The notes beneath the pieces were generated by a model, which worked only from the letters and a program-made list of their open reading frames with translations, was not told the DNA's origin and ran no database searches. Shown here piece after piece: positions 63,392 through 64,000 of a stretch of 64,000 bases of DNA. Origin of the DNA: Calliopsis andreniformis (Eukaryota > Arthropoda > Insecta > Hymenoptera > Andrenidae); contig NW_027480438.1 in NCBI RefSeq assembly GCF_051401765.1, positions 2,232,001 to 2,296,000 on the forward strand. The letters run 5' to 3'. The position numbers were made by a program, and so were the translations under genes. Position 1 is the first letter of the stretch; each line of letters opens with the position of its first letter.

Positions 63392-64000
63392 CAACACACA
63401 ACCATCAACCATCAATTCTCAATACTCAACCATCAATCCTCAATCCTCAATCCTCAATCCTCAATCCACAATCCTCAACCTTCTATACTCAATAATCAAT
63501 CTCCAATCCTAGATCCTCAATCCTCAATCCTCAATCCTCAATCCTCAATCCTCAATCCACAATCCTCAACCTTCTATACTCAATAATCAATCTCCAATCC
63601 TAGATCCTCAATCCTCAATCCTCAATCTTCCACCCTGAATCCTCAATCCTCAATACTCAATCCTCAATCTTCAATCCTCAATACTCAATCTTCATTCCTC
63701 AATCCTCAATCCTCAATCCTCAATCCTCAATCTTCAACCCTCAACACTCAATCTTCGATCCTCAATCCTCAATCCTCAATCCACAATCCTCAATCTTCAA
63801 TCCTCAACACTAATCTTCAATCCTCAATCCTCAATCCTCAATCCTCAATACTCATTCTTCAATCCTCAATACCCAATCCTCAATCTTCAATCCTCAATCG
63901 TCAATCCTCAATCCTAATTCCTCAAACCTCATTCTTCAATCCTCAATACCCAATCCTCAATTTCAATCCTCAATCCTCAATCCTCACTTCTCAATCCTCA
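63392..64000. repeat. HOR-II unit, start only, running off the right edge
   Basis: Box B is at 63392 and ttccaccctgaa at 63628, a spacing of 236 bp where 145-152 is usual because of a local 91-bp duplication. The series then follows the first half of the reference unit to the edge. The array continues beyond the window. Confidence 0.83.
63466..63647. repeat. 91-bp tandem duplication (13 heptamers)
   Basis: The string ccacaatcctcaacc followed by tctatactcaataatc and cctagatcc begins at 63466 and again at 63557, 91 bp apart, or exactly 13 units of 7 bp. Other HOR-II units have it once at this place. The exact multiple of seven fits slippage or exchange between heptamers in register. Confidence 0.85.

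Larger units (their letters stand above)
1..64000. repeat. Heptanucleotide satellite array (CAATCCT)n, entire window
   Basis: Every stretch read is built from a 7-bp unit CAATCCT or single- and double-substitution versions of it, head to tail in one orientation from end to end. Most variant units keep the 7-bp step. Exceptions that shift the register are few and recurrent, for example the short unit in caatttcaatcc and the 6-bp step in cttcatcctc. The + strand is almost without G: the consensus unit has 2 A, 3 C, 2 T and no G, and many 60-base stretches have none. No unique DNA interrupts the array. Variants are not random; the same ordered series recurs kilobases away, which defines higher-order repeats. 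The host is inferred to be eukaryotic; species and chromosomal site cannot be read from the sequence. Confidence 0.99.

Noticed and set aside
1..64000. CRISPR array (regular short repeats over a long stretch)
   Set aside because: There are no unique spacers, no leader and no cas genes; the intervening sequence is itself the repeat.
1..64000. Telomeric repeat array
   Set aside because: The unit is 7 bp, as in the plant-type TTTAGGG, but the G-strand here is TTGAGGA with only GG pairs. Heavy unit divergence and HOR structure are unlike telomerase-made telomeres. A subtelomeric position is not excluded.
1..64000. Genes or RNA genes on the minus strand
   Set aside because: TGA occurs every 21 bp in each minus frame of the consensus, no long open frame exists there, and no tRNA- or rRNA-like fold is possible in sequence this low in complexity.
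1..64000. Three-layer G-quadruplex (telomere-like) potential on the minus strand
   Set aside because: GGG runs are rare because the consensus gives only GG; only weaker two-layer structures are plausible.

Overview
The whole 64 kb window is one block of satellite DNA. It is a tandem array of a 7-bp unit, CAATCCT on the + strand (AGGATTG on the other), with point-variant units such as CAATACT, CAATCTT, CAATATT, CAATCAT, CAATTCT, CAAACCT, CAACCCT, CAGTCCT and CATTCCT. I found no unique-sequence island, transposon, RNA gene or credible protein gene. Tens of kilobases of simple satellite with nested higher-order repeats (HORs) point to a eukaryotic nuclear chromosome, probably heterochromatin (pericentromeric, subtelomeric or sex-chromosomal) from a long-read assembly. 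I do not recognise the satellite and cannot name the species.

The structure lies in the order of variant heptamers, which recur in fixed series. Two HOR families can be separated by diagnostic variant strings. HOR-II fills 1-3289, about 12.2-14.4 kb (in part) and 20.34-64.0 kb. Its complete unit is about 3,436 bp (31770-35205) and is roughly dimeric, with two related halves. I use as its start the string acacacaaccatcaacca (box B), whose 17 copies begin at 2487, 22603, 25767, 26402, 31770, 35206, 35841, 39157, 42549, 45601, 46236, 49772, 52470, 54561, 56681, 60040 and 63392. HOR-I occupies about 3.3-17.7 kb as three copies offset by 5,186 and 5,932 bp. Each carries four copies of a G-containing motif (box C) with a short perfect inverted repeat. 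Box C is found nowhere else in the window.

Layout: 1-2486 end of a HOR-II unit; 2487-3289 start of the next; 3290-8474 HOR-I copy 1; 8475-12160 copy 2; 12161-13669 HOR-I/II mosaic; 13670-14409 HOR-II first-half fragment; 14410-17695 HOR-I copy 3; 17696-20340 mosaic; 20341-64000 continuous HOR-II array, with HOR-I-related segments at about 27.3-28.9, 36.6-37.2 and 47.0-48.8 kb. Above the 3.4-kb unit there is a further level of 9.4-10.4 kb, marked by a recurring 635-bp tandem duplication. The last two full units (56681-63391) are nearly identical and share private changes.

Long open frames exist only on the + strand, and they follow from the arithmetic of the repeat. In every + frame CAATCCT reads as (SILNPQS)n with no stop, while the opposite strand meets TGA every 21 bp in every frame. 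They are rejected as genes. Junction positions are read by eye and are good to about one or two heptamers unless a motif position is given.
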